DNA from: an uncultured Pelagibacteraceae bacterium
Lineage (GTDB): Bacteria; Pseudomonadota; Alphaproteobacteria; Pelagibacterales; Pelagibacteraceae
Reading direction: 5' to 3'
NCBI GenBank assembly: GCA_902615715.1
Contig: CACMQA010000002.1
Span: forward strand, 182,263-246,262
Length of the DNA: 64,000 nucleotides
Within the stretch, counting starts at the first letter, position 1; every line of letters starts with the position of its first letter. Shown here in pieces: positions 13,728 through 21,533 of this stretch. The notes under the pieces were generated by a model that saw only the letters and a list, made by a program, of their open reading frames with translations, was not told the DNA's origin and made no database searches. The position numbers and the translations under genes were made by a program.

Positions 13728-15860
13728 ATGAGAATCGCAAGAGAAATCATAAAAAAAGCAGAATGGCTCTTTAAGAAAGTATTAGAAGGTGATGATAGTA
13801 ATGACACTAAATTTGGTGATAAATTTCATTTACTAAGTTGTATAGCTGAATTTATTCAAAATGCATTAGATGCAGCTCAAAAGGGAGTTAAACAAGTTTT
13901 AATTAAGATTAGAACTGTAAATGTCAAATTTGAAGTTTTCGAAAAAGCTTTTCTCACAGATGAATTTAAAAAATTTTACACATCTTCAAATGCATACGAT
14001 CGTGGAGTTGATTTTGATGGAAAAGATATATTATGTTTAGTTTTAGAGGATTATAATACTACAGGTATTACGGGAGACCCTAGCGTTTATAAATCTAAAA
14101 TTGATGGAGAGAATAATAACATTCATGTTTTCAATAATGAAATTGGAGGAAATAGAAAAGTAAGTGACGCAAATAAAGGGGGAAGTGAGGGAGAAGGTAA
14201 ACAAACATTTTGTTACGCTTCTGATATTTCCTCATTTTTTTATTACACATTAAGAGAGGATGGTACTGATTTTTTCATGGGAATAAACTATTGCGGCACA
14301 TTTGATTTTGCTGGCGATACAATAAAGCCTCTTTCACATTTTGGAAATATAGTTAAACCACAGGATCAAAATGGAAGAAATTTTACCATTCCAATTAATA
14401 AAGCCGATGAAATTAAAAAATTAAAATCAATTTTTCAAATCGATAGGACTAAACCTGGCACAAGTATTATAATTCCTTATATAAATCGTAAAATATCTTT
14501 TGCTAAAATTAAAGAGAGAGTTTGCAATAGATATCGTGTGCCAATATTTAGAGGACAAGTTTCTGTACAAATACAAAAGGAAATAATTGATGAAAAAAAT
14601 ATAAGCGAAATTTATAAAAATAATTATTGTAAATCAGAAAATGAAAAGAAAATGTGTGTGGAATTTTTTGATTTCGTTAAGAAAATTGATGCTAACAATT
14701 ACATAGAATATCAAATAGGAATTACTCCAGGTGACACTAGAAACATTAGTAAGAATTCAAATGATGAAAAAATAAGGTCTGATTATAATAAGGGTGAAAT
14801 ATTAAAATTTAAAATTCCTGTTGAAATTAAAAAATATAAAATTGTAGATGATCGTAAAACTAATGAAGTAGAACTCATAAATTCATTTTTTAATATTTAC
14901 GCAAAAAAATTTTCTGAAATGAGCGAGCAGTTTAAATGGTGTGATACTATAAGAGGAAATATGCCAATAGTTAATACTAGAGTAAAAAGTTCAACTCATT
15001 ACCTAACAGATATTCAGGAAGAAGAAATGAGATTATTAGCAAAAACAGGTGAGACGGCAAATCATACAAGGATAAAAAAAGATCATTTTAAATATAGATC
15101 AAGATACAAAGAGGGTTCGCAAGAAGACGTAATAGATTTTATTAATTATGCATTTACTACTTTTGGAAATTATTTTGTATTAGACAATGAGGATTTAGAT
15201 CACTCAACAACTTTAGATTTATGTCAAGTAATTGCTGACTCAGAAATAGAAAAGCAAAAATATGCGCTATTAAACAAAAAAGGAGACTCGGAAGAAGATG
15301 AAGAAGAAGACACTATTAAAGTTAAACTTCCACCAATTCCAACTAAATTAAAAGCTTATCGGGCAAGAGAAATTAATAATGAAAAATTTAAAGGGTGGGA
15401 GGCAAAAGGTATTAAATACGATAAACAAAAAATTGATGAATTGGAAAAAGTTGCTGACACTTATATCGATGCTGCGGAAAAAACTTTAAAACAGGAAGGT
15501 TTAGCTGAAGATACAAAAAATGAGATAAAAGAAAATATTTTAAAAGCAAAAAGAAGAAAAGATGATTATTCATTATTTAAGAAAAAGAATTATACTTTTT
15601 ATCCAATAAAGATAAGATTAACTGCTGCTTTTGATGATGGTTCAAGCAATCCCTACGAATATTATGAAAAACCTGATTTTGATTTTAATAATAAAAAACA
15701 ATTTAAATATAATATTAAAGGTGATTTAAATCTATCTAAGCATGACGAAAATAAAATTGTTTTAGAGGGAGCCTCTGAAAATTTTGAATTCTCAGTCACA
15801 GGATTTGGTAATGATTGTGAAGAAAAAGTTTTAATCAATCATCAATGGGAAGCAATGTAA
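13728..15860 (+). CDS. MORC/MutL-like GHKL ATPase of a restriction-modification-type system
   Basis: A 710-residue protein with an N-terminal GHKL (Hsp90/MutL/MORC) ATP-binding domain. Motif N is E41-x3-N45-x2-D48 in EFIQNALDA. Motif G1 is EDYNTTGITGD (108-117), like the GTTGLTG form known in MORC-type bacterial ATPases. The lid is GGSEGEGK (151-158). The rest is a long unrecognised region with an acidic patch (GDSEEDEEED) and a helical segment near residues 540-610. I start it at 13728, not 13683, because AAAAGGA lies six bases upstream and MRIAREI begins the conserved part. MORC-like ATPases linked with Dcm and Vsr are known in bacteria and are thought to remodel DNA or sense its status. 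Confidence 0.82.
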   Translation: MRIAREIIKKAEWLFKKVLEGDDSNDTKFGDKFHLLSCIAEFIQNALDAAQKGVKQVLIKIRTVNVKFEVFEKAFLTDEFKKFYTSSNAYDRGVDFDGKDILCLVLEDYNTTGITGDPSVYKSKIDGENNNIHVFNNEIGGNRKVSDANKGGSEGEGKQTFCYASDISSFFYYTLREDGTDFFMGINYCGTFDFAGDTIKPLSHFGNIVKPQDQNGRNFTIPINKADEIKKLKSIFQIDRTKPGTSIIIPYINRKISFAKIKERVCNRYRVPIFRGQVSVQIQKEIIDEKNISEIYKNNYCKSENEKKMCVEFFDFVKKIDANNYIEYQIGITPGDTRNISKNSNDEKIRSDYNKGEILKFKIPVEIKKYKIVDDRKTNEVELINSFFNIYAKKFSEMSEQFKWCDTIRGNMPIVNTRVKSSTHYLTDIQEEEMRLLAKTGETANHTRIKKDHFKYRSRYKEGSQEDVIDFINYAFTTFGNYFVLDNEDLDHSTTLDLCQVIADSEIEKQKYALLNKKGDSEEDEEEDTIKVKLPPIPTKLKAYRAREINNEKFKGWEAKGIKYDKQKIDELEKVADTYIDAAEKTLKQEGLAEDTKNEIKENILKAKRRKDDYSLFKKKNYTFYPIKIRLTAAFDDGSSNPYEYYEKPDFDFNNKKQFKYNIKGDLNLSKHDENKIVLEGASENFEFSVTGFGNDCEEKVLINHQWEAM

Positions 15861-15861
15861 T

Positions 15862-16740
15862 ATGGCTCAAACGACTATAGAAATTTTCGAGGAAAAACGG
15901 ATTACTTACAAAGGTAAAGATCCAGATCTGAACATAAGTTGTGTTAAAGAAGATGAAACTGGAATCGTGGTAGAGGTTAAAATTAATCTTAGAAGACATA
16001 ATTTCGGGGATAACTGCGATGTATTTTTTCAAACTTATGACAATAGAGGTGCAGGGAATAAGCCAAATAAAATGGGTAAAATCAAAGAACTAAATCAAGA
16101 AGAAAAAAATGTTTTTCAATACCCTATTAGTAATATTAAAAAAGAGGATGCCAAATTTAGAGTGATAGTTTCAGAACCTGGAAATTTTAAAGACTCCAAA
16201 GTTATAAGATTAATTGGAAAAGCAGAAATACCTGGCTTTGATGACGAAAATGATAAATCTAAACAAAAAATAAATTCTTTATTACCTACTAAAGAACTAG
16301 ATATTGGCACTCCATTTATGGTTGATATGTCTCCCAACCGTCTTCCATATCTTGTACTTAAAAGAGGTTGTAATATTAAATACAAGTTAGACTCTAATTC
16401 TGACCCAGTACAAAAATCATTAATTTATACTTCTGCTATAAGAGCAATAATTGAAGCGTACCTAACAGACCACCGATATGAAGATTGTATTTACAAAAAA
16501 CAATGGTTCGATCTTATTTCAAAAAAAACCGGTGAGTCAGTTGATGAATTCCCTTCAAACTATGTTTCTATAGATGACGGTAAAACGGTTATTGAGAGTA
16601 ATTGCAAAAACTGGATAGAGTCAGTTACGGAGACAATGGTAAGTAATTTACCCGATAGCAATGGAAAAAAACTTATTGATAAGCATAAGGAAGCTAATTT
16701 TAGAAATAATGAGATAACTTATAGCGAAGAAGAGGGCTAA
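15862..16740 (+). CDS. Unrecognised protein linked to the GHKL ATPase (292 aa)
   Basis: It starts one base after the ATPase stop and ends one base before the next gene, so it is almost certainly co-expressed with both. The N-terminal half (about residues 1-135) looks beta-rich, with alternating hydrophobic residues (GIVVEVKINLRRHNFG, AKFRVIVSEPGNF, KVIRLIGKAEIPGF). The C-terminal half is helical (IYTSAIRAIIEAYLTD, WFDLISKKTG). No catalytic motif stands out. A structural or adaptor subunit of the ATPase is a reasonable guess, but I do not know the family. Confidence 0.7.
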   Translation: MAQTTIEIFEEKRITYKGKDPDLNISCVKEDETGIVVEVKINLRRHNFGDNCDVFFQTYDNRGAGNKPNKMGKIKELNQEEKNVFQYPISNIKKEDAKFRVIVSEPGNFKDSKVIRLIGKAEIPGFDDENDKSKQKINSLLPTKELDIGTPFMVDMSPNRLPYLVLKRGCNIKYKLDSNSDPVQKSLIYTSAIRAIIEAYLTDHRYEDCIYKKQWFDLISKKTGESVDEFPSNYVSIDDGKTVIESNCKNWIESVTETMVSNLPDSNGKKLIDKHKEANFRNNEITYSEEEG

Positions 16741-16741
16741 A

Positions 16742-17527
16742 ATGAAAATAAGAGAATTTACAGAAGAAGGAAATCAACAATTTCATCTATTATACAAAAG
16801 AATTAAAGAGTCCGTATTAAATTATAATAAAGATATAGAAAAGGGCTACACACCAAATTTAAAGAAAAAGATGAAAGAATTGGTAGCTGATCCCAACCTT
16901 TCGATTGATATAGGAGGGACAGTAGAATTAAAAATTCCAAGCTCTGATAGTCAGTTTTTATTTGGAAAATATATCGACGAAGTTTTAAAAGAACATAATG
17001 AGTTAAAAATTTTTAATAATGAAAAATTATGGAATTGGTTATCGGCTTATTTCTTTGACATTATTTTTCATAAAAAAGCTAAAGGAATTTCTGAACATAG
17101 ATATCTGCTTAGTGATAGTTGGTTTACAAAATATAGACATTTAGTCCGAACGCCATGGTATATGCATAAAATTTACAATGAATCTTCAAAATTATTTTTA
17201 CATGGAGCTACTTATTTTGGAGGTAACTATATGGAGCAATGGATAAGCCATCGAATAAATGAAAAATTTACAAAGGCAGCTGACATCGCTTTTGATCTAT
17301 ACTACGATAAAAAAAATGATGAACCAAAATCTGGTTATTCTCACAAGTTTATCAGTAAAAAGGTTACTGGATCAAAGAAAAAAGTAAAAACTCTTGTACC
17401 AGGATCTTTAGGAAGATTAATAGACAAATTAAACCAATATAACGAAATTTATAATATCTGGGAAATGGATAGAAAAGAAATTATTCAACTTTTGCCTAAA
17501 GAATTCGATGAACTCAAAGAACACTAA
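16742..17527 (+). CDS. Unrecognised protein, possibly DUF6339-like (261 aa)
   Basis: The 261-residue protein has a conserved-looking central block: LWNWLSAYFFDIIF, then SEHRYLLSD and YRHLVRTPWYMHKIY, with many Trp, Tyr and His residues. From memory this resembles a family (DUF6339) found near cytosine methyltransferases, but I cannot confirm it. The C-terminal part is basic and then acidic (LLPKEFDELKEH). It overlaps vsr by 20 bases. It has no nuclease signature that I can see. In this operon it is the best candidate for an effector or DNA-recognition subunit besides Vsr. Confidence 0.65.
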   Translation: MKIREFTEEGNQQFHLLYKRIKESVLNYNKDIEKGYTPNLKKKMKELVADPNLSIDIGGTVELKIPSSDSQFLFGKYIDEVLKEHNELKIFNNEKLWNWLSAYFFDIIFHKKAKGISEHRYLLSDSWFTKYRHLVRTPWYMHKIYNESSKLFLHGATYFGGNYMEQWISHRINEKFTKAADIAFDLYYDKKNDEPKSGYSHKFISKKVTGSKKKVKTLVPGSLGRLIDKLNQYNEIYNIWEMDRKEIIQLLPKEFDELKEH

Positions 17528-17873
17528 GCCCGAAATAATTGTCAGAAAAAAATTATTTTCTAAAGGATATCGTTACAAAATACATGATAAAAAGCTTCCA
17601 GGAAGACCTGACATTGTTATACCTAAACTAAAAATAATCATTAATGTACATGGTTGCTACTGGCACTATCATGGTTGTGAAAAAAGTCGATTACCAAAAA
17701 CTCGAGCTGAATATTGGCTAACAAGATTAGAGAATAATAAGAAAAGAGACTTCTTCAATAAACAAAAATTAATTAAACTTGGTTGGAAAGTTATTGATAT
17801 TTGGGAATGTACTTTAAACAAAAGCAATATTGCCAAAACCTTTGAACGTTTAGAACATCAAATAGCTGTTTAA
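17508..17873 (+). CDS. vsr: Vsr-family (very short patch repair type) DNA endonuclease
   Basis: Vsr enzymes nick DNA; the E. coli protein cuts at T:G mismatches from deaminated 5-methylcytosine. The 121-residue protein starts SKNTKPEIIVRKKLF, then LPGRPDIVIP with the metal-binding Asp35, VHGCYWHYHGC with His48 and His53 and the structural zinc cysteines, RAEYWLTRLENNKKRD, and WKVIDIWECTL. It is about 30 residues shorter than E. coli Vsr, mainly at both ends. The Thr next to the first His in E. coli is Val here. Position last in a MORC-type operon beside a C5 methyltransferase suggests either repair or the restriction nuclease of this system. Confidence 0.9.
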   Translation: MNSKNTKPEIIVRKKLFSKGYRYKIHDKKLPGRPDIVIPKLKIIINVHGCYWHYHGCEKSRLPKTRAEYWLTRLENNKKRDFFNKQKLIKLGWKVIDIWECTLNKSNIAKTFERLEHQIAV

Positions 17874-17882
17874 AAAACACTA

Positions 17883-18833
17883 CTAAATATACTGTAAAAT
17901 ATTTTTAGCTGGAATAGTTTTTTTAATCCATTCCAAAGGTATATTTCTAGATTGTTGTGCTGCATAGAATGACCCCGCAAAGTTTGATCTGGAAGCATTA
18001 CATCCGCCAGCTTTGATTGTTTTAATAATTGCTAACTCATAGTTATTAGTGCTAATTATACAATGAATAGTGCTAAGAAAATTCCCTGGATCTGAACAGG
18101 CTTTACCTAACTTTTTTGTGACACTTATATGATTTTGTTTTTTAAGTTTTAATACTTTTTTAATATTTATAATTACGTCTTTAAAATATCTATTTTTATT
18201 ATTCATTTTAATAAATTTTTGAATAGGATTTTGTTCTCCTTTACTAGCTAAATCTATAATTTTTAATCTAGCAAGACCGTAAACTTCGTTGATATCTGAA
18301 TTTGCTACAGTTCTAATAACTTTTTTAACTTCTTTATCATTTTTACTCACTAAAAAATAATAAGGTAACGCTGCACAAAATCCATCACTTTCATTTACTT
18401 TTATACCACCAGTTACACTCTTTTTAGCTTTAATGTTTTGAATAGTTTCAAGAGTATTTTGATGAATCCAGTTTCCTTTAAGTGGTTTTAGCCATTTTTT
18501 TTTCTTGTACTTACGTCTCTCTTTTAAATTTTTCCAGTAAACAGAACCAAAACCAAACTGTTTAACTATATTTTTTTTAAAATTTGCAAGTATATCTGAT
18601 TTCTTTTTAGAGGTTATTATTGTTTTAAACATTACCTGAGCCATGTCGTTGTAACCGCTAACGGCACCTAGGGGTATAGAATAGAAAGGACACTTATTTT
18701 CTTTAAAAAAAGCAATATTTTTTTTGCCTTTAATATAACTTTTTAATTTCTTATCAGAATATATCCAATGAAGCGGTCTTGCGGCGGCGTCACCTACTGT
18801 AGCTCCTAATAATATTTTTAAGCCTTCGTACAT
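17883..18833 (-). CDS. ADP-ribosylglycohydrolase-fold protein, altered metal site
   Basis: The family (DraG/ARH) removes ADP-ribose from proteins or related substrates with a two-metal site. The 316-residue protein has GATVGDAAARPLHW at the N-terminus and GYNDMAQ, matching the first two acidic motifs. The C-terminal motif, usually GGDADTxxxIxGA, reads GGCNASRSNFAGSFYAAQ, so the paired aspartates are replaced by Cys and Ala. A similar SR variant is known in J1-crystallin-like members. It converges on vsr with a nine-base gap and overlaps the RlmN-like gene by one base. Hydrolase activity is uncertain. Confidence 0.75.
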   Translation of the reverse strand: MYEGLKILLGATVGDAAARPLHWIYSDKKLKSYIKGKKNIAFFKENKCPFYSIPLGAVSGYNDMAQVMFKTIITSKKKSDILANFKKNIVKQFGFGSVYWKNLKERRKYKKKKWLKPLKGNWIHQNTLETIQNIKAKKSVTGGIKVNESDGFCAALPYYFLVSKNDKEVKKVIRTVANSDINEVYGLARLKIIDLASKGEQNPIQKFIKMNNKNRYFKDVIINIKKVLKLKKQNHISVTKKLGKACSDPGNFLSTIHCIISTNNYELAIIKTIKAGGCNASRSNFAGSFYAAQQSRNIPLEWIKKTIPAKNILQYI

Positions 18834-19918
18834 CAGTTAATTTTTTTCAAAGCCAAACTCCCGCAGGAAGCATTTATGTCTCTACCTTTTGATTTTCTAA
18901 ATAAAGCTAAGAAACCATTATCTTGTATTATCTTTGAAAACTTGTCTATTGTCTCTTTAGAAGCAGCTTTATAACTTCTGTTCTCTAGTGGATTAAATTC
19001 GATTAAATTTAGTTTACTTGGAACTTTCTTCATTATAGCAACCAAAGCTTTTGCATGCTCTTCAGACAAATTATCTTCTAAGGCTATATATTCAATAAAT
19101 ATTGGTAATTTAGTAATCTCATAATATTTTTTTAATTCAGGTATTAGGCTGTCAATTGAAAACTTTTTGTTGATGGGCATCAATTTATCACGTTGTGAAT
19201 TTATTGAGCTGTGTAAAGAAATTGCAAGATAGGTATCTATATTTCTACCAATCCATTCTATTACACTAAGTTCCTCTTTTTTATTACATAACCCGACACT
19301 TGAAACGGTTATTCGAGTCCGACCATAATCTAGGGCACTATTGTGTTTTGCAATTTCTATATATGTTTTTAAATTATCTAAATTATACCCACTTTCACCT
19401 TGGCCCATAAGGACCTGAGTTTTTATTTTTTTATCACTTGTTTTCCAATCTTTAAGATATTCTTTACATAAAATAATTTGTGAAGTTATTTCTGAAACTG
19501 ATAAATTTCTAACTAATTTTTTTGAAATTTGAGCTGTAGCACACATATCACAGCTGAGATAACAACCTACTGATACAGATAAACAAATAGTGTAACGACT
19601 TTTTGTTTTATCTGGAATTAAAACTGTTTCAACATTTCTCTTATCCTTTAATTCTAAAAGAAATTTAATAGTTCCATCTTTGCTTTCCTGGACATCGATC
19701 ACCTTTGGTTTATCTAAGCTAATTAACTCTTTAATCTTTTCTCTTAATTCCAAACTAAAGGTTGTAAGCTCATCAAAAGATTTAATATTTTTTTTATAAA
19801 CTGCATTGAACAATTGTTCTCCTCTCATTTTAGCTTGCTTTTCAGGTACAGCTACCTTTTCAATTAAAAATTTTTTAAGACGATCAAAGCTTAGAGCATA
19901 GAAATTTTGTTTTTCCAT
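18833..19918 (-). CDS. RlmN/Cfr-family radical SAM RNA methyltransferase, divergent
   Basis: RlmN methylates C2 of A2503 in 23S rRNA and A37 in some tRNAs. The 361-residue protein has the CxxxCxxC cluster motif in GCYLSCDMCAT. The methyl-carrying cysteine pair is present, in TICLSVSVGC and in the C-terminal CGSLALKK (usually CGQL). ISLHSS, DKLMPINKKF and LIEFNPLENRSY match family blocks. Two usual signatures differ: GMGEPL reads GQGESG, and STVG reads SSVG. It may be the only RlmN of this organism or a paralogue; the window cannot decide. A small ORF with a structured leader lies directly upstream. Confidence 0.82.
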   Translation of the reverse strand: MEKQNFYALSFDRLKKFLIEKVAVPEKQAKMRGEQLFNAVYKKNIKSFDELTTFSLELREKIKELISLDKPKVIDVQESKDGTIKFLLELKDKRNVETVLIPDKTKSRYTICLSVSVGCYLSCDMCATAQISKKLVRNLSVSEITSQIILCKEYLKDWKTSDKKIKTQVLMGQGESGYNLDNLKTYIEIAKHNSALDYGRTRITVSSVGLCNKKEELSVIEWIGRNIDTYLAISLHSSINSQRDKLMPINKKFSIDSLIPELKKYYEITKLPIFIEYIALEDNLSEEHAKALVAIMKKVPSKLNLIEFNPLENRSYKAASKETIDKFSKIIQDNGFLALFRKSKGRDINASCGSLALKKIN

Positions 19919-19940
19919 TGAGAGGATATTAAAGACTTGA

Positions 19941-19962
19941 GTGGGGATTTTAAAGTCCCCAC
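19941..19962 (-). terminator. Hairpin downstream of the 63-aa ORF
   Basis: A seven-base perfect inverted repeat, GTGGGGA and TCCCCAC with an eight-base AT-rich loop, lies between the small ORF and the RlmN-like gene on the minus strand. The sequence after it is only moderately T-rich, so it may be a weak terminator or an mRNA-end stabiliser separating the small ORF transcript from the downstream gene. Confidence 0.5.
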
Positions 19963-19974
19963 CCTATAAAAGTT

Positions 19975-20166
19975 TTAAAGCTGATTTTTGTCAGTTTTTA
20001 AATGCTTCAAAATTTTTCCTGAATTTTTTCCGTTTTTAAGCATATAACCAGCCGTTCCATTGGCGTTAGCCTCGGGGGCTTTTTGGTTTTTACTTAACTG
20101 CATTGAGAGTTTCTGCTCAGCTTTTTTAACGGCAGAATTTCCATACAGTTTGCTAAATCTATTCAT
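19975..20166 (-). CDS. Small hypothetical protein (63 aa) behind a structured leader
   Basis: I choose the ATG at 20166 (MNRFSKLYGNSAV) rather than the track's 20181. The sequence AAAGGAG ends five bases before the ATG at 20166 and lies just after the track's own start, so it cannot serve that start. The protein is basic and polar (KKAEQKLSMQLSKNQ, AGYMLKNGKNSGKILKHLK) with no membrane segment. I do not recognise it. The strong ribosome site and the folded upstream region suggest a regulated, well-expressed gene. Confidence 0.55.
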   Translation of the reverse strand: MNRFSKLYGNSAVKKAEQKLSMQLSKNQKAPEANANGTAGYMLKNGKNSGKILKHLKTDKNQL

Positions 20167-20253
20167 AGCAACTCCTTTCATTTCTACCGACTTTGCAACC
20201 CTTTATAGGTCCGGCATGTCGAATGCCGAGTCTTTTTTCCCATGACAGATGGG
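20167..20253 (-). ncRNA. Candidate structured 5' leader upstream of the 63-aa ORF
   Basis: Read on the minus strand, the leader has a hairpin CCCAU-CUGUC-AUGGG (20253-20239). After a short A-rich linker comes a possible three-way junction. GACU (20232-20229) pairs with AGUC (20192-20189) and encloses a perfect CGGCAU-UCGAC-AUGCCG hairpin and a CCU-AUAA-AGG hairpin. The ribosome site AAAGGAG follows about ten bases later. GC content is much higher than its surroundings. It does not match the glutamine, SAM-II/SAM-V or purine riboswitch consensus as I know them. It could be a new cis-regulatory RNA. Confidence 0.5.
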
Positions 20254-20287
20254 TAAGTAAACTTTAATATAAGGTTAATATTTGTCA

Positions 20288-20443
20288 ATGGATAATAAGC
20301 TTTTAGGGATAATCATTATAGGTTTTGGCCTATTAGTTCTTTTCAGCGAACAAGAATACTCTTGGGTTATATCAGCCATTGCGGTGGGGATAGGTTCAGG
20401 ATTTCTAATACGAAAAAATGAAAAAAATGATATAGACAAATAA
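20288..20443 (+). CDS. Small membrane protein (51 aa), not in the ORF track
   Basis: The ORF runs ATG to TAA and ends two bases before the following reductase gene, suggesting co-transcription. The product has two short hydrophobic segments (LLGIIIIGFGLLVLF and WVISAIAVGIGSGFLI) joined by SEQEYS, and a charged tail RKNEKNDIDK, consistent with a small two-helix inner-membrane protein. No family recognised. Confidence 0.5.
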   Translation: MDNKLLGIIIIGFGLLVLFSEQEYSWVISAIAVGIGSGFLIRKNEKNDIDK

Positions 20444-20445
20444 AG

Positions 20446-21024
20446 ATGTCTAAAAAAATTTTTATCGTTTACGGCCATCATAATATAAAAAAATCATTTA
20501 ATGCTTCGGTAAGAGATATTTTTATGGAAGAGGCAAAAAAGTTAGGTCATCAAGTTGATTTAGTTAATTTACACGAAGAAACACCGCTTCCTTTTTTTGA
20601 TGGTTCTGGCCCTAATAATCAAATTTTAGATTATAGAAAAAGATTAGAAGCAAGTGATGTGTTATTTATGATTTCACCTTGTTACAATCTTAGAGCAACT
20701 GCAATTTTAGAAAATTGGATTGATTTAACTTTAGCTCCTAAATGGTTTTTCTCATTTAAAAGACTTGTTGGTAATTGGGGTTACCCTGTTGCAGGCGCGA
20801 TGAAAGGGAGAAAAGCTATAATGTCGATGTCTTACGGTGGAAATTGGTTTTCAATTCAAACCTGGTTTCAAAATATTCCATTTAGGAGAATTAAAGCAGG
20901 AGTTTTAAAGCTTGGTGGAATGAAAACAACCTACATAAGATTTTATGAGGTTTTGCCAGGAATGACACAAGAGAAATTTAATTCACATATGGAAAAGGTA
21001 AGAAAACTAGTGCGAAATTTATAA
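20446..21024 (+). CDS. Flavodoxin-like NAD(P)H-quinone oxidoreductase
   Basis: The 192-residue protein fits the Flavodoxin_2 family (MdaB, KefF, NQO1 type), which reduces quinones with NAD(P)H through bound FMN or FAD. IFIVYGHHNIKKSFNASVRD is the N-terminal phosphate-binding segment. SDVLFMISPCYNLRATAILENWID is the flavin-contact strand (usually P.yw...p..LK.wiD). GRKAIMSMSYGG is the later flavin loop. Cytosolic, no signal peptide. It lies two bases after a small membrane-protein ORF. The specific substrate cannot be told. Confidence 0.8.
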   Translation: MSKKIFIVYGHHNIKKSFNASVRDIFMEEAKKLGHQVDLVNLHEETPLPFFDGSGPNNQILDYRKRLEASDVLFMISPCYNLRATAILENWIDLTLAPKWFFSFKRLVGNWGYPVAGAMKGRKAIMSMSYGGNWFSIQTWFQNIPFRRIKAGVLKLGGMKTTYIRFYEVLPGMTQEKFNSHMEKVRKLVRNL

Positions 21025-21062
21025 TAATTTAAATTTTAATTTAAAAAGTATATAAGGCAAAT

Positions 21063-21509
21063 ATGGAAAGTTTTAAAAATTGGATGACTGAAGCTGCTAA
21101 CATCATGTTTGATGATAGCAAAAATGACTTAAGAAGCTTGCCAAAGTCTGTGAGGCTTCAAATTTTAATTGTTTTGTCTTTTGTTTGGTCCACTGTATTT
21201 AGCCTCTATGTATTTAGCGTAACCTCTTTTATTTTTGGCTGGGCTGGAGTAGTTATGGCGCATATTGGATTAATCATAGCAGTTTACTTAACATTTAAAT
21301 TTTTTCATAAAAAACAAGAACAGCCAGTCAGTGTTTTTCAATCTGGAAATTATAATCCTGCAAAAATATTTGTGGTCTTTTTTATTGTTTTTTTTATCTT
21401 TATTTTTACTAAGGGGATTGATGTTCTAACAAGAACCAATAGCTACGAAACACCTTACTCTGGTCCTGAAACTACTACTGAAGAAAGAATCAAAAGATTT
21501 GTAAAATAG
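21063..21509 (+). CDS. Hypothetical inner-membrane protein (148 aa)
   Basis: Three hydrophobic segments are visible: about residues 34-55 (LQILIVLSFVWSTVFSLYVF), 58-80 (FIFGWAGVVMAHIGLIIAVYL) and 101-120 (IFVVFFIVFFIFIFTKGI). Between the second and third is a short basic loop. The N-terminal 30 residues are charged and probably cytosolic, and the C-terminus is polar. I recognise no family. It sits in a same-strand run with the reductase upstream and the FAH-family gene downstream. Confidence 0.65.
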   Translation: MESFKNWMTEAANIMFDDSKNDLRSLPKSVRLQILIVLSFVWSTVFSLYVFSVTSFIFGWAGVVMAHIGLIIAVYLTFKFFHKKQEQPVSVFQSGNYNPAKIFVVFFIVFFIFIFTKGIDVLTRTNSYETPYSGPETTTEERIKRFVK

Positions 21510-21533
21510 CAATTTCAAGATTAAAATTATTTA

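Noticed and set aside
20189-20237. A plus-strand small RNA ending in the TTTTTT at 20232-20237
   Set aside because: The fold with a T run can be drawn on the plus strand too, but no promoter is evident there and the minus-strand leader reading explains the structure and the ribosome site better.
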